From the NCBI GenBank assembly GCA_041739275.1, contig JBGSOF010000055.1:18507-82506 (forward strand): a stretch of DNA of 64,000 nucleotides, written 5' to 3'. The translations under genes and the position numbers were made by a program. Source of the DNA: WGMI01 sp041739275 (lineage in GTDB: Bacteria; Bacteroidota; Bacteroidia; Flavobacteriales; Schleiferiaceae). The notes beneath the pieces are model-generated. The model did no database searches, had not been told where the DNA came from, and saw nothing but the letters and a program-made list of their open reading frames with translations. Positions 24,930 through 33,265 of this stretch are shown piece after piece. The first letter of the stretch is position 1, and the number at the start of each line of letters is the position of its first letter.

Positions 24930-26839
24930 ATTTGGAACCTTCGCGCCCAAACCTCGATCGGGCACTTTCGATTTTAAAACAGTATTGGGGCTACGACTCG
25001 CTGCGCTCGGGTCAAGACGAAATTGTGTCTTCGGTACTGTCGGGTCGAGATACCCTGGCCTTGCTTCCCACAGGAGGGGGGAAATCGCTTTGTTACCAAC
25101 TCCCCGTGCTGTGCAGCGAAGGTTATGGTCTGGTGATCTCTCCTTTGATTGCGCTGATGAACGACCAAGTAGAGCAATTGAATCGCCGGGGCATTCGGGC
25201 GGAATCGCTTTCGGGAAATCGCTCGTTCGAAGAACTCGAATCGGCTGTGGATCGCTGTGTGTTTGGAAGCACGCGCTTTTTATACCTCTCTCCAGAAAGG
25301 CTTGAAAGCAAGTCCTTTAGCATGATGATTGAACGCTTAGAACCCGTTCTCATCGCCATAGACGAAGCCCATTGCATCAGCCAATGGGGCTACGATTTCA
25401 GGCCTGCCTACCTCAGACTCGGGGCTTTAAAAGAGCGCTTTCCGAACTGTCCGATCTTGGCTCTTACGGCAACTGCCACCCCCGAAGTGGTGCAGGACAT
25501 TACGGAAAAGCTGGCCATGGATCGCGTACAGGTGATTCGGAGAAGCTTTGCTCGCCCGAATCTGAGTTATTCCGTTCGTTTTACCGAAAACAAAGAAGCC
25601 GATCTTCTCTATTTGCTCGAACGCGTACCCGGCACCGCCGTAGTTTATGCGGGGACCCGAAAAATGTGCGAACGCGCAGCGCTTCAATTGTCTGAGCGCG
25701 GAATTTCAGCCGAAGCCTACCACGCGGGGCTCGAACGAGACGAGCGCATTGAACGCCAAAATCGCTGGATGCAAAATCAAACCCGGGTGATGGTTGCCAC
25801 CAACGCTTTTGGGATGGGGATCGACAAACCCGATGTTCGCTTGGTCGTTCATTTAATGGTTCCATCGAGCATTGAGGCCTATTTTCAAGAAGCGGGTCGC
25901 GCGGGTCGCGATGGAATGCCCGCATACACCGCGGCGCTCATTTATCCGGGAGAGCCCCGCGAATGGCTCGAAAAGCGCAGAGAGCAGTTTCCCGAATGGG
26001 AAGAACTGCCCGAGGTCCTCGAATCGATGTGGAAGTTGCTTGGCGTGCCTCTGGGTTCGGGAAAGGGCATTCGATACACCTTCGACCGAAACGGCTTGTA
26101 CGAACGCCTTGGGTTCGATCGAGAACGCCTTTCAAAAGCCCTCGACCTGCTCGAAGCCTCGGGCTGGATCGAGCAAATCAGAAGTCAGAAGAGCCTGTCT
26201 CGCTTTCGCCTGAGCCTTTCTCCCGAAAACTTGAACGCGGCACTTCAGGATTTTGTCAGCCTTGCCGACCTTCTCAGGAGTTTGGCGCGCACATATCCCG
26301 GGGTGTTCTCTACAGAAGTTGAAATTGACGAAACTCAACTGGCCTCGGGGCTCGGGTCTCGGGCGGCAGAGGTCGCCGAAGGCCTTCGGAGAATTGAGCA
26401 GCTCGGTTTGGGCTTGTACAATCCGTCGAGTGATGCAGAGCAAATCGATTTGCTCGAGAATCGCGTAGAAAAACGATACATCCGCCTCGATAAAAAATTT
26501 TACGAGGCTCGAAAAAAATCGTTTCAAAAACTCATTCGCGGAATTGAACAATGGCTCGAAGACGACGGTCTTTGCCGCGCTCAAAAAATGATCGACTACC
26601 TCGGCGAACTGTCTCCCGAACCCTGTGGGAAATGCGATAGCTGTGTTTCGCGAAAAAGAGATCGCATTCGAAACTTAAGGGCCCGCCTGCTCGAGGGGTT
26701 TCAAAACGGAAAGGCCGCTGAACCGCTCGCGGGCTTCGACCAATCGGAACGAGAGGCACTCCGCGCGACCATCGATTCGTGGATGCGCCAAGGCAAGCTC
26801 AAGCAAGAGCCCGACGGACTTTGGAGCATAAACGAATAA
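24926..26839 (+). CDS. recQ: ATP-dependent DNA helicase RecQ, HRDC domain missing
   Basis: 3'-5' helicase of recombination and replication repair. The 637 aa have Walker A 'LLPTGGGKSLCYQLP' (Lys53), the DEAH box 'AIDEAHCISQWGYDFRP', helicase motifs V and VI ('MVATNAFGMGIDKPDVR', 'QEAGRAGRDG') and zinc-binding cysteines near 550 and in 'PCGKCDSC'. The protein ends shortly after the zinc region with a short basic tail, so the HRDC domain of E. coli RecQ is absent, as in the shorter Bacteroidota paralogue. TTG start at 24926 overlaps the ATPase stop. Confidence 0.95.
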   Translation: MNLEPSRPNLDRALSILKQYWGYDSLRSGQDEIVSSVLSGRDTLALLPTGGGKSLCYQLPVLCSEGYGLVISPLIALMNDQVEQLNRRGIRAESLSGNRSFEELESAVDRCVFGSTRFLYLSPERLESKSFSMMIERLEPVLIAIDEAHCISQWGYDFRPAYLRLGALKERFPNCPILALTATATPEVVQDITEKLAMDRVQVIRRSFARPNLSYSVRFTENKEADLLYLLERVPGTAVVYAGTRKMCERAALQLSERGISAEAYHAGLERDERIERQNRWMQNQTRVMVATNAFGMGIDKPDVRLVVHLMVPSSIEAYFQEAGRAGRDGMPAYTAALIYPGEPREWLEKRREQFPEWEELPEVLESMWKLLGVPLGSGKGIRYTFDRNGLYERLGFDRERLSKALDLLEASGWIEQIRSQKSLSRFRLSLSPENLNAALQDFVSLADLLRSLARTYPGVFSTEVEIDETQLASGLGSRAAEVAEGLRRIEQLGLGLYNPSSDAEQIDLLENRVEKRYIRLDKKFYEARKKSFQKLIRGIEQWLEDDGLCRAQKMIDYLGELSPEPCGKCDSCVSRKRDRIRNLRARLLEGFQNGKAAEPLAGFDQSEREALRATIDSWMRQGKLKQEPDGLWSINE

Positions 26840-26881
26840 ATCGGGCGACTCTTAAGCCCATCGCTCAAACCGAACCACGCC

Positions 26882-27850
26882 ATGATAACGGAGCCAGATT
26901 TGATTCAAAAAACGTCAGTTGTGTTTTTCGGCACCCCTGATTTTGCCGCTGCTTCGCTCGAAGCGTTGTTCCGAGCGGGCTTAGACATCAAAGCCGTGGT
27001 GACGGCTCCCGACAGACCTTCGGGTCGCGGACTCAAGCCCCGTCCCAGCGAGGTGAAGCAAATGGCACTAGAACTCGGCCTGGATGTGCTTCAACCGGAA
27101 AAGCTCAAAGAGCCCGAATTTCTGCGTGTCTTGAGCAATTTGAAGGCAGACATCTACGCGGTGGTTGCATTTCGGATGCTCCCCGCCGAAGTATGGAAAC
27201 TCCCGAGCAAAGGCTGTTTTAATCTACATGCATCCCTTCTTCCCGATTACCGCGGCGCGGCACCGATTCACCACGCCTTGCTCAATGGTGACGATCAGAC
27301 CGGGCTCAGCACATTTTTGATCGACGAACGCATCGATACCGGTTCGATCTTGTTGCAGCGAATTGAACCCATAGAAGCTTCTGACAACCTGGGAAGCTTG
27401 TACGATCGGCTAAAGACGCTGGGCTCTGAGCTGGTGGTCGAAACTGCAGAACTCCTGGCTTCGGGCAAGGCGGTTCCGAAACCACAACAAAGCGGTGGAA
27501 ACGAACGGCCTGCTCCAAAAATTGAGAAGCACGACAGCCGACTTCGATTCGATCAATCGGCCGAACAATGCCACAATAGGGTTCGTGCATTTGCCCCGAG
27601 TCCCGGAGCCTGGTTTGAGATTTTTAGTGCCGATCTCCCCCCTCTTAAGGTCAAAGTTCTCGAAAGCAGATGGGTAGAAACGGATTTCGACGGGGCCGAA
27701 AATTGGGAAATCGAAAAGGGGAAACTCGCGATTCGATGCACCCGCGGCCGCTTTTTTCCGCTCCGAGTACAGCCCGAAGACCGCAAACCCATGCCAATTG
27801 AGGCCTTTTTAAATGGCTATCGCACAGACTCTAAAACATTGATAAAGTAG
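26882..27850 (+). CDS. fmt: methionyl-tRNA formyltransferase
   Basis: Formylates Met-tRNAfMet with 10-formyltetrahydrofolate for initiation. The 322 aa include 'VVFFGTPDFAAASLEAL' at the N-terminus, the catalytic Asn-His-Asp arrangement in 'NLHASLLPDYRGAAPIHHAL' and a C-terminal OB-like domain from ~residue 210. It lies 42 bases after recQ. The usual partner def (deformylase) is not in the window. Confidence 0.95.
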   Translation: MITEPDLIQKTSVVFFGTPDFAAASLEALFRAGLDIKAVVTAPDRPSGRGLKPRPSEVKQMALELGLDVLQPEKLKEPEFLRVLSNLKADIYAVVAFRMLPAEVWKLPSKGCFNLHASLLPDYRGAAPIHHALLNGDDQTGLSTFLIDERIDTGSILLQRIEPIEASDNLGSLYDRLKTLGSELVVETAELLASGKAVPKPQQSGGNERPAPKIEKHDSRLRFDQSAEQCHNRVRAFAPSPGAWFEIFSADLPPLKVKVLESRWVETDFDGAENWEIEKGKLAIRCTRGRFFPLRVQPEDRKPMPIEAFLNGYRTDSKTLIK

Positions 27851-27940
27851 CATTTAATTGATTCAGTGCACTTTAGACCGTTCAATTATGAACAATCGAG
27901 CCTTGTTTTGAACAAAAATCGTCGAAAGCCGCATCCTGCC

Positions 27941-27970
27941 TTGCATACATGGGGGCTTCTTCTAATTTTG
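27941..27970 (+). promoter_or_regulatory. promoter of the HU gene
   Basis: TTG at 27941-27943, a 19-base spacer and TAATTTTG at 27963-27970: a full match to the Bacteroidota promoter pattern TTG-N17-23-TAnnTTTG. It ends 47 bases before the HU ATG. Confidence 0.65.
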
Positions 27971-28017
27971 TCTACGTCTAAATCACATCAACCACTCACA
28001 AACCTAAAACCAAGTCA

Positions 28018-28305
28018 ATGAACAAAGCCGAACTCATCGATGCCATGGCCGCTGATGCGGGCATTTCGAAAGCCGCAGCCAAAAAAGCCCTCGATTCGTT
28101 TACCGAAAACATCACCAACACGCTGGCGAGCAATGGCCGCGTTTCTTTGGTAGGTTTCGGTTCGTTCGCCGTCTCTGAGCGCGCCGCCCGCGAAGGCCGC
28201 AATCCACAGACCGGTGCGACCATCAAAATCGAAGCCAAGAAAGTGGCTCGATTCAAGCCGGGTGCCGAATTGAACGACCGCATCAAGACCACCAAAAAGA
28301 AGTAA
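28018..28305 (+). CDS. hup: HU-family nucleoid DNA-binding protein
   Basis: A 95-residue histone-like protein that bends and compacts DNA as a dimer. 'MNKAELIDAMAADAGISKAA' and the DNA-binding arm 'GRNPQTGATIKIEAKKVARF' are nearly textbook HU. It has a private promoter with full consensus and its own terminator, which fits a highly expressed single-gene unit. Confidence 0.95.
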   Translation: MNKAELIDAMAADAGISKAAAKKALDSFTENITNTLASNGRVSLVGFGSFAVSERAAREGRNPQTGATIKIEAKKVARFKPGAELNDRIKTTKKK

Positions 28306-28329
28306 TTCGCTTCTCGAAGAAATTCACAG

Positions 28330-28355
28330 CCCTGCCCCAAAAGGCGGGGTTTTTT
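28330..28355 (+). terminator. intrinsic terminator after the HU gene
   Basis: CCCTGCC and GGCGGGG form a 7-base stem (one T-G pair) with loop CCAAAA, followed by six T. It is 24 bases after the HU stop. Confidence 0.85.
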
Positions 28356-28408
28356 GTTTTATGGCCGGCCGATCGAACATCGCTTTGCCCAACTCAGCTT
28401 GCGTCCCT

Positions 28409-29050
28409 CTATGGGTAAAGCCTTCTGAAGCTCCAGCCCAAATCGCCCAAGCGGTATTCAATTCGGTCGTGCAGTCTCGAAGGGCGTCCTTGCCAGAACT
28501 CGAAGCGCTCGGGGACCAAGCGGATTCCCCCCCAAGTATCGGGTCTGGGCACTTTCTGGCCCTCGTACCACCGCATGAGTTCTTCAAACCGGGCTTCGAG
28601 CTGTTCACGAGAATCGAGCTCCTTACTTTGAAGCGACGCCCAAGCACCCACTTGACTTTCAAAGGGACGAGAAGCGAAATAGGCGTCGTTTTCGGCTTGG
28701 CCGACCCACTCTACCCGACCTCTGATTTTAACTTGGCGCTGCATTTCGGGCCAGAAAAACAAAAGGGCTGCCCGTCCGCTTTCGCGTGCTTCGCGCGCTT
28801 TGTTGCTCTCGAGATGGGTGTAAATCACAAACCCCCTCAGATCGAACTCCTTTAAAAGCACCATGCGCGCATTAGGGCCCTCTTGCGCCGACTCCGTGGC
28901 AAAAACAACTGCGTTCAATTCGTCGATCGCATGCTCCCGATATTCTTCGAACCAACGCGCAAACTGCGCAAAGGGGTTCGACTCGAGATCGTCTTCGACC
29001 AAAGTACCCTTTAAATAATCTTTGCGTTCGTTGTGCAGATTGGCTTCCAT
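28409..29050 (-). CDS. pdxH: pyridoxamine/pyridoxine 5'-phosphate oxidase
   Basis: FMN enzyme of the last step of pyridoxal 5'-phosphate synthesis and salvage. The 213 aa (normal length) show 'PNARMVLLKEFDLRGFVIYT', 'FFWPEMQRQVKIRGRVE', 'ASRPFESQVGAWAS' and the C-terminal 'DRIEYR...RLYP', all PdxH signatures for FMN and PLP binding. The ATG at 29050 lies five bases downstream of a -7-like TAAATTTG. No PLP synthesis genes are adjacent. Confidence 0.95.
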   Translation of the reverse strand: MEANLHNERKDYLKGTLVEDDLESNPFAQFARWFEEYREHAIDELNAVVFATESAQEGPNARMVLLKEFDLRGFVIYTHLESNKAREARESGRAALLFFWPEMQRQVKIRGRVEWVGQAENDAYFASRPFESQVGAWASLQSKELDSREQLEARFEELMRWYEGQKVPRPDTWGGIRLVPERFEFWQGRPSRLHDRIEYRLGDLGWSFRRLYP

Positions 29051-29054
29051 GACT

Positions 29055-29062
29055 CAAATTTA
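29055..29062 (-). promoter_or_regulatory. -7 element TAAATTTG for pdxH
   Basis: On the minus strand TAAATTTG matches TAnnTTTG exactly and ends four bases before the pdxH ATG, implying an almost leaderless transcript. No TTG is seen at -33, so support is moderate. Confidence 0.35.
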
Positions 29063-29113
29063 AGACGTCTAAGGGACGCGAATGGTTCGCGCCGCTCAGT
29101 ACCCCCTTTCCCC

Positions 29114-29692
29114 ATGCGCTCTATGGCTTCAAATCCTTTCTCTGAACCGCTTCGCAAAGGCATTCTCCTCGCTGCCCGACCCGAGCTCACCGACCCTCTG
29201 TTTTCGAGAGCCATCATTTTGGTTTGTCAACACGATTCCGAGGGCAGTCTTGGGTTTGTGGTCAACCGAAAAACCGAGTACGCGATTTCTGATGTCCTTC
29301 CTGATTTTCCAAATTTTTCAGATGCTTTGTACGCCGGCGGCCCCGTGAGTCCTGAGCAGCTTTTTTACTTGATACGCCCTTCAAAAAACGAAGCGGCCCT
29401 CGAACCGATCGCCCAAGGACTGGCTTGGGGCGCGCGCCGAGAATATTTGGAAGAGGTACACGCCTCGGCAGAACATCGGGCAGCGCGAGAAATGAAATTC
29501 TTTGTAGGCTATGCGGGCTGGGGTGCCGGGCAATTGCACAGAGAATGGGTAGAACGCAGCTGGTATGTGCTTGAACAGTGGAAACCGGCCGACGTTTTCG
29601 GCGAAGTAGAAGACCTGTGGGCCTCGATCGTCAAGAGGGTTCTCGATCGAGAGTCGCGCTTAATCCGCGGTTCTCGACCCGAACTAAACTGA
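29114..29692 (+). CDS. YqgE/AlgH family (DUF179) protein
   Basis: A 192-residue protein with 'KGILLAARPELTDPLFSRAI' and 'HDSEGSLGFVVNRKTEYAIS' at the front and 'FFVGYAGWGAGQLHREWVER' toward the end, the conserved DUF179 blocks. The structure is known for relatives but the function is not; in Pseudomonas AlgH affects alginate regulation. ATG 29114 is preferred (ATG 29123 also possible); the longer frame from 29033 overlaps the pdxH start. In many genomes it neighbours ruvX; here ruvX is at 59409. Confidence 0.9.
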   Translation: MRSMASNPFSEPLRKGILLAARPELTDPLFSRAIILVCQHDSEGSLGFVVNRKTEYAISDVLPDFPNFSDALYAGGPVSPEQLFYLIRPSKNEAALEPIAQGLAWGARREYLEEVHASAEHRAAREMKFFVGYAGWGAGQLHREWVERSWYVLEQWKPADVFGEVEDLWASIVKRVLDRESRLIRGSRPELN

Positions 29693-29741
29693 TGCTCAGA
29701 TGTGATGAATGCTCGTATTTTCTTTAAGAAAATCTTCAAAA

Positions 29742-30581
29742 TCAGACCAATGCAGCTTTGTGAAGAACTTCTGCGGCCTTGGTAGCCATGAGCCCGAGAT
29801 AGCTGTGATCGCGGTATGCAGACACCCAGCGAACACCTTCGACGGCGTTGGTGAGCCAGATTTCCTCGGCCCGGAGCAATTCGAAAGGCGAGAGTTCGGT
29901 TTCCACAACAGACGCTCCCCATTGATGGGCGAGCTCGAGAATTCGAGAGCGAATCACCCCTTGTGTGCAGCCTGAAGAAAGAGGCGGAGTGTACAAAACT
30001 CCCTCCTTCAACACAAAGAGGTTCGAACGACTCGCTTCGACCAGTTGTTTGGCCGGGTTTAAGAGCAAAGCGTCGTCTAATGCATTTTCGGCGCTCCAAA
30101 TAGAGGCGAGCACGTAGGGTGCAGACTGTGCCGTTTTTAAGTTTGACAGCAAACCGGGATGGATGGGATGATCGCGGTAGAGATCGATCCTCAGCCCTTT
30201 CTGAGCGCCTGAATAGCCGGAGTACTCCAGGGGGTCACACGCTGCAATCCACGAGACAGACGATTTTTGAGGCAAATAGGCTCCCGCTCCTTCGCGATAC
30301 ACCTGAAACCGGAGTCGTGTCGGTTTGTCTCCGCGGTGATTGGCGTCAACCGTTTGAATCAAGCGTTCGTTAAGCCATTCAGGTGTCAGGAAATCAGGTA
30401 TTTCCATACGAAACACCCGCATTCCGGCCATCAACCGAAAATAGTGCTCTTCGAGCCAGAACACTTTTCCCGATTCATAGCGAAAGGTCTCAAAAACAGC
30501 ATCTCCGTATCGAAAAGCTCTGTTTGACGCGCTAAAGAGCGCTTGCTCGGCATCGCACCAGCGATCGTTCCACAAAATCAT
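29742..30581 (-). CDS. class IV aminotransferase, PabC/branched-chain type
   Basis: A 279-residue fold-type IV PLP enzyme. 'FRYGDAVFETFRYESGKVFW' at the N-terminus, 'HPGLLSNLKTAQSAPYVLAS' with the PLP lysine, 'LVEASRSNLFVLKEG' and 'GCTQGVIRSRILELA' are the class IV blocks. The short length and first block favour 4-amino-4-deoxychorismate lyase (PabC, folate pathway) over branched-chain or D-amino-acid transaminase, but the substrate is not certain. A -7-like TACTTTCG lies immediately before the ATG (30593-30586). Confidence 0.87.
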   Translation of the reverse strand: MILWNDRWCDAEQALFSASNRAFRYGDAVFETFRYESGKVFWLEEHYFRLMAGMRVFRMEIPDFLTPEWLNERLIQTVDANHRGDKPTRLRFQVYREGAGAYLPQKSSVSWIAACDPLEYSGYSGAQKGLRIDLYRDHPIHPGLLSNLKTAQSAPYVLASIWSAENALDDALLLNPAKQLVEASRSNLFVLKEGVLYTPPLSSGCTQGVIRSRILELAHQWGASVVETELSPFELLRAEEIWLTNAVEGVRWVSAYRDHSYLGLMATKAAEVLHKAALV

Positions 30582-30607
30582 GAGGCGAAAGTAGAGTTGA
30601 GATCAAT

Positions 30608-30639
30608 AAAAAAGCCCCGGAACAAGGCGCTCCGAGGCT
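30608..30639 (-). terminator. terminator of the T9SS esterase-like gene
   Basis: On the minus strand AGCCTCGGA and TCCGGGGCT pair (9 bases, one mismatch) around a 9-base loop and run into six T. It lies 20 bases after the stop at 30659. Confidence 0.75.
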
Positions 30640-30658
30640 CTCTTAAGATTTAAATCGT

Positions 30659-32275
30659 TCAGTTCACCGAAATCCGGCGAACCCCTTTGCCTTGATTCGT
30701 CTGGATGGCGACCAGATAAATACCGGGCTTTAGACCTTCAACCGAAACGCGAATCTCCGAAGAAGCTCCGTTTTGGGCGCGGATTACTTTTCCGCCGAGG
30801 TCCATCACCTCAACGCGTTCGATGCGCGCACCGGGGGTGCTCAACACAAAGTGCGTGTGTGCGGGGTTTGGATAGAGCGACCAATTGCGATCGTTCGCCA
30901 CCTCTGGAGCAGAGAGCCCGGGCACGTTCAATCCGTTTTGCTTGAAGGCGTAGGCAATGCGCGGCACCATGAAGCCCATGACAGAATCGATGTAGGCAAT
31001 CGACTGAGACTTGATGTTCGGATTGGTTTCGTTGACGCCCAGCGGATCGCTTGGATCCCACCAATCCCATGGGTTTGAATTGACTTGAAACGGAAGCGCC
31101 GGGTTGACCGGGGGGATGTTGAAGGTCAGCAACTGCCCGTATTGCCCGAGGTTGTAGGGGTTCGCTTTGGCGACTTGAGTGATGGGGTCGTTGAAATTGG
31201 CATTGGCAAAAAAGGCGTTGTTGCCGTTGGTTTCTGCCATTTTGATCGCCGTATGGCTTCCCGCAACTTCAACCACAGGGAAAAACTGACCGGCTACGGG
31301 CACTTGAACCACACCGCGGTAGTAGGGTGCAAAGAAATCGTTGCGGCAGTGGATGCTCACCAGCGGTATTTCTCCCGCCTCGTACCATGCGCTGTCTCCG
31401 AGCGCACCGCCCATATTGAGACAGATGCTCACATCGTCGGGCAAGCCGGGGGTGTTGATGTAGTTGCGTCCCGTGGCCGTGAGGTCTATTTCGGGCAAAC
31501 CGAGTGGGGTTGTATTTCCGGTGAGGGTTACCTCGCCTCCATAGCCGTTCCAATCGCCTACAATGGCCGTATCCACATAGGGATCGCCCGCATTGACGGC
31601 ATTTCCGAACAAGCCCGTGCCCGCGACAGAATATTGAAACTTCGATGGAGCGGTGACTTCGCTCAATTCGCTCAAAGAAGCGTAGGCCAAAGTGATGTAC
31701 CCGCCTGACCCCTGACCGACCAGCGCAATGTGGTCTCCGTTGATCTCGTATGGATTGCTCGTCAAAGCCAGACCGCGGTGCGCGCGGACACATGCTTTAA
31801 TGTCTTGTACAGCATTGTACACGGCCAACAAATTGGTTCCTCTGCGCAAGTCTAAATTGGTGGAGTTGGCCAGCCATCCCAAACGATAGGTAGCCGATAC
31901 GGCCACGTATCCCGCTTTGGCAAAACGGCGACACATTTCAACGGCCGCGCTGTCTGTGCGTTCGCCCATAGGCGATGCCAGACCTTTTGGGAGAAAGCTG
32001 CCAGTGTGCATGTAAATCACCACCGGGCGGCTGCTCGAAGTATCTACGGCGGGGTCGGGCATGTACACATCCATAAAGAGCGGAACCAACTGCGGACCAC
32101 CGATGCTGCCGGGAGCATATGCGCTGAAATTGACCCCGTACACTTGGTTGTTCGTGACAACGATTTCGCTGTCTGTAAACACCTCGTCGAGATAGCGAGT
32201 TTGAGCTGAAATTCGGGAGCTGCAAATTGTTGCGGCCAATCCCAAAATTGCCAAAAGCGTAAAATTTTTCTTCAT
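30659..32275 (-). CDS. T9SS-sorted alpha/beta-hydrolase (esterase-like) protein
   Basis: A 538-residue exported protein: signal peptide (1-25, ending SAQ), an alpha/beta-hydrolase domain resembling carboxylesterases ('RPVVIYMHTGSF', 'GYVAVSATYRLGW'), and at ~464-538 a type A T9SS sorting domain ('WSLYPNPAHTHFVL', 'GLKPGIYLVAIQTNQGK'). So it should cross the outer membrane through the type IX system and be anchored or released. The nucleophile elbow reads 'ALVGQGSGGY' (187-193): compared with GHSAGG, the serine position holds Gly189 and Ser190 is one residue later. Activity is thus uncertain. ATG 32275 is chosen because the signal peptide starts there. Confidence 0.85.
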   Translation of the reverse strand: MKKNFTLLAILGLAATICSSRISAQTRYLDEVFTDSEIVVTNNQVYGVNFSAYAPGSIGGPQLVPLFMDVYMPDPAVDTSSSRPVVIYMHTGSFLPKGLASPMGERTDSAAVEMCRRFAKAGYVAVSATYRLGWLANSTNLDLRRGTNLLAVYNAVQDIKACVRAHRGLALTSNPYEINGDHIALVGQGSGGYITLAYASLSELSEVTAPSKFQYSVAGTGLFGNAVNAGDPYVDTAIVGDWNGYGGEVTLTGNTTPLGLPEIDLTATGRNYINTPGLPDDVSICLNMGGALGDSAWYEAGEIPLVSIHCRNDFFAPYYRGVVQVPVAGQFFPVVEVAGSHTAIKMAETNGNNAFFANANFNDPITQVAKANPYNLGQYGQLLTFNIPPVNPALPFQVNSNPWDWWDPSDPLGVNETNPNIKSQSIAYIDSVMGFMVPRIAYAFKQNGLNVPGLSAPEVANDRNWSLYPNPAHTHFVLSTPGARIERVEVMDLGGKVIRAQNGASSEIRVSVEGLKPGIYLVAIQTNQGKGVRRISVN

Positions 32276-32317
32276 TCCGAAGCGTAATTTGGTTTCGTTA
32301 AGCACTGAAAGTTATGC

Positions 32318-32325
32318 CAAAGTTA
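32318..32325 (-). promoter_or_regulatory. -7 element TAACTTTG for the T9SS esterase-like gene
   Basis: Minus-strand TAACTTTG, 42 bases before the ATG at 32275, identical to the octamers before thrS and dapD. No TTG at -33 is seen. Confidence 0.4.
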
Positions 32326-32375
32326 AGTGCTTAGGAGGAGGAATTTTTACAGCTTGCCCGAAGTAATTTAGATGA

Positions 32376-32984
32376 ATGCTTCGGAACCTCTCCTTTTCTC
32401 TGTTCATTCTCTTGAGCGGCCTTCACGCCAAAATGGCATTTGCTCAGTCAGTACGTGGCGACCGGGATGCGCGCGCGTTCGCCGAGCGATACCTGAAAGC
32501 GCTTGCAGAGCGCCGACATCTCGACGTGCTCGAACAAACAGAGCCGGGCTTGATCGAGTTTGCGGGATCGAAGGCCATTTTGACCTGGCTCGAGGCTTCG
32601 TATGCAGATCCTCAGGCGGAGGTGCGCCTTTCAGACCCGGTGATTACCGACATCAAGGGTCCGATTACTACAGAAAATCAGGCTTTTGCGCAGTTCTCTG
32701 TCCGATTTAAGGTCGAGGTCCGAATGCTGCCACCCGAAGGTTCAACGAGCGTATCTGAAGAAACTGTGGCCTTCTATCAGCAAGTTCTGACCTCGAGTTA
32801 TCCCGACAAAAAAGTTAAATACGACAAAAAGCAGAAGAAATTCTCGCTTGAAACCGAGAACATCCTCTTTGGGTTTTTAGACCGCGAGGGTCGATGGACA
32901 TTTGTCGAAAACCGCGACGAGACCCGGCCGTACCTCAGCCGTGTCATTCCGCCGGGCATCATCACTCAATTCTCCAAGCAATAA
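32376..32984 (+). CDS. exported hypothetical protein
   Basis: A 202-residue protein with a clear signal peptide (residues 1-24, 'LSFSLFILLSGLHAKMAFAQ'). The mature part begins with a helical segment containing 'ARAFAERYLKALAERRHLD', then mixed alpha/beta sequence with 'DREGRWTFVEN' near the end; this layout resembles the NTF2/SnoaL-like cone fold, but I cannot confirm it. No family recognised. It is divergent from the T9SS gene by 100 bases and followed by the REP pair. Confidence 0.7.
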   Translation: MLRNLSFSLFILLSGLHAKMAFAQSVRGDRDARAFAERYLKALAERRHLDVLEQTEPGLIEFAGSKAILTWLEASYADPQAEVRLSDPVITDIKGPITTENQAFAQFSVRFKVEVRMLPPEGSTSVSEETVAFYQQVLTSSYPDKKVKYDKKQKKFSLETENILFGFLDREGRWTFVENRDETRPYLSRVIPPGIITQFSKQ

Positions 32985-33027
32985 AAGATAGACGCCCCCC
33001 GCGGTGTTTTATCACCAACGTACACAT

Positions 33028-33145
33028 GTAGCCCCGCACGATTGTGCGGGGGAAGACATCAAGGTCGTAGGGAGGGAATAAACAGCGAAGGCCTTTATCC
33101 ACTCTTACCTTTAAATCGTACCGCCGCGATGCATCGCGGCACTAC
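33028..33145. repeat. inverted pair of REP-like palindromes with GTAG heads
   Basis: On the plus strand GTAG (33028-33031) is followed directly by the hairpin CCCCGCAC-GATT-GTGCGGGG (33032-33051). On the minus strand GTAG (33145-33142), one base, and then the 18-base perfect palindrome GCCGCGATGCATCGCGGC (33140-33123). A 5' GTAG next to a palindrome is the hallmark of REP sequences, and two in inverted order form a BIME-like unit. REPs are moved by RAYT transposases (IS200/IS605-like); none is in the window. The remaining part of the 281-base gap 32985-33265 holds nothing else I can see. Confidence 0.6.
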
Positions 33146-33265
33146 ACAATGCTCATTGGCGAAGCCGGAAGAAACAATCCAGACTTCTCCGCGATCCGCA
33201 ACGGACGATTACCCCGTGATGTGCGTTTTAGAATGGCTGCTGAATGGGTCAACCTCAGAATTATA

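Noticed and set aside
24375..26839. AAA_28 ATPase plus RecQ as a defence or novel repair pair
   Set aside because: The only link is a 4-base overlap, which is common throughout this genome; no further partner supports it.
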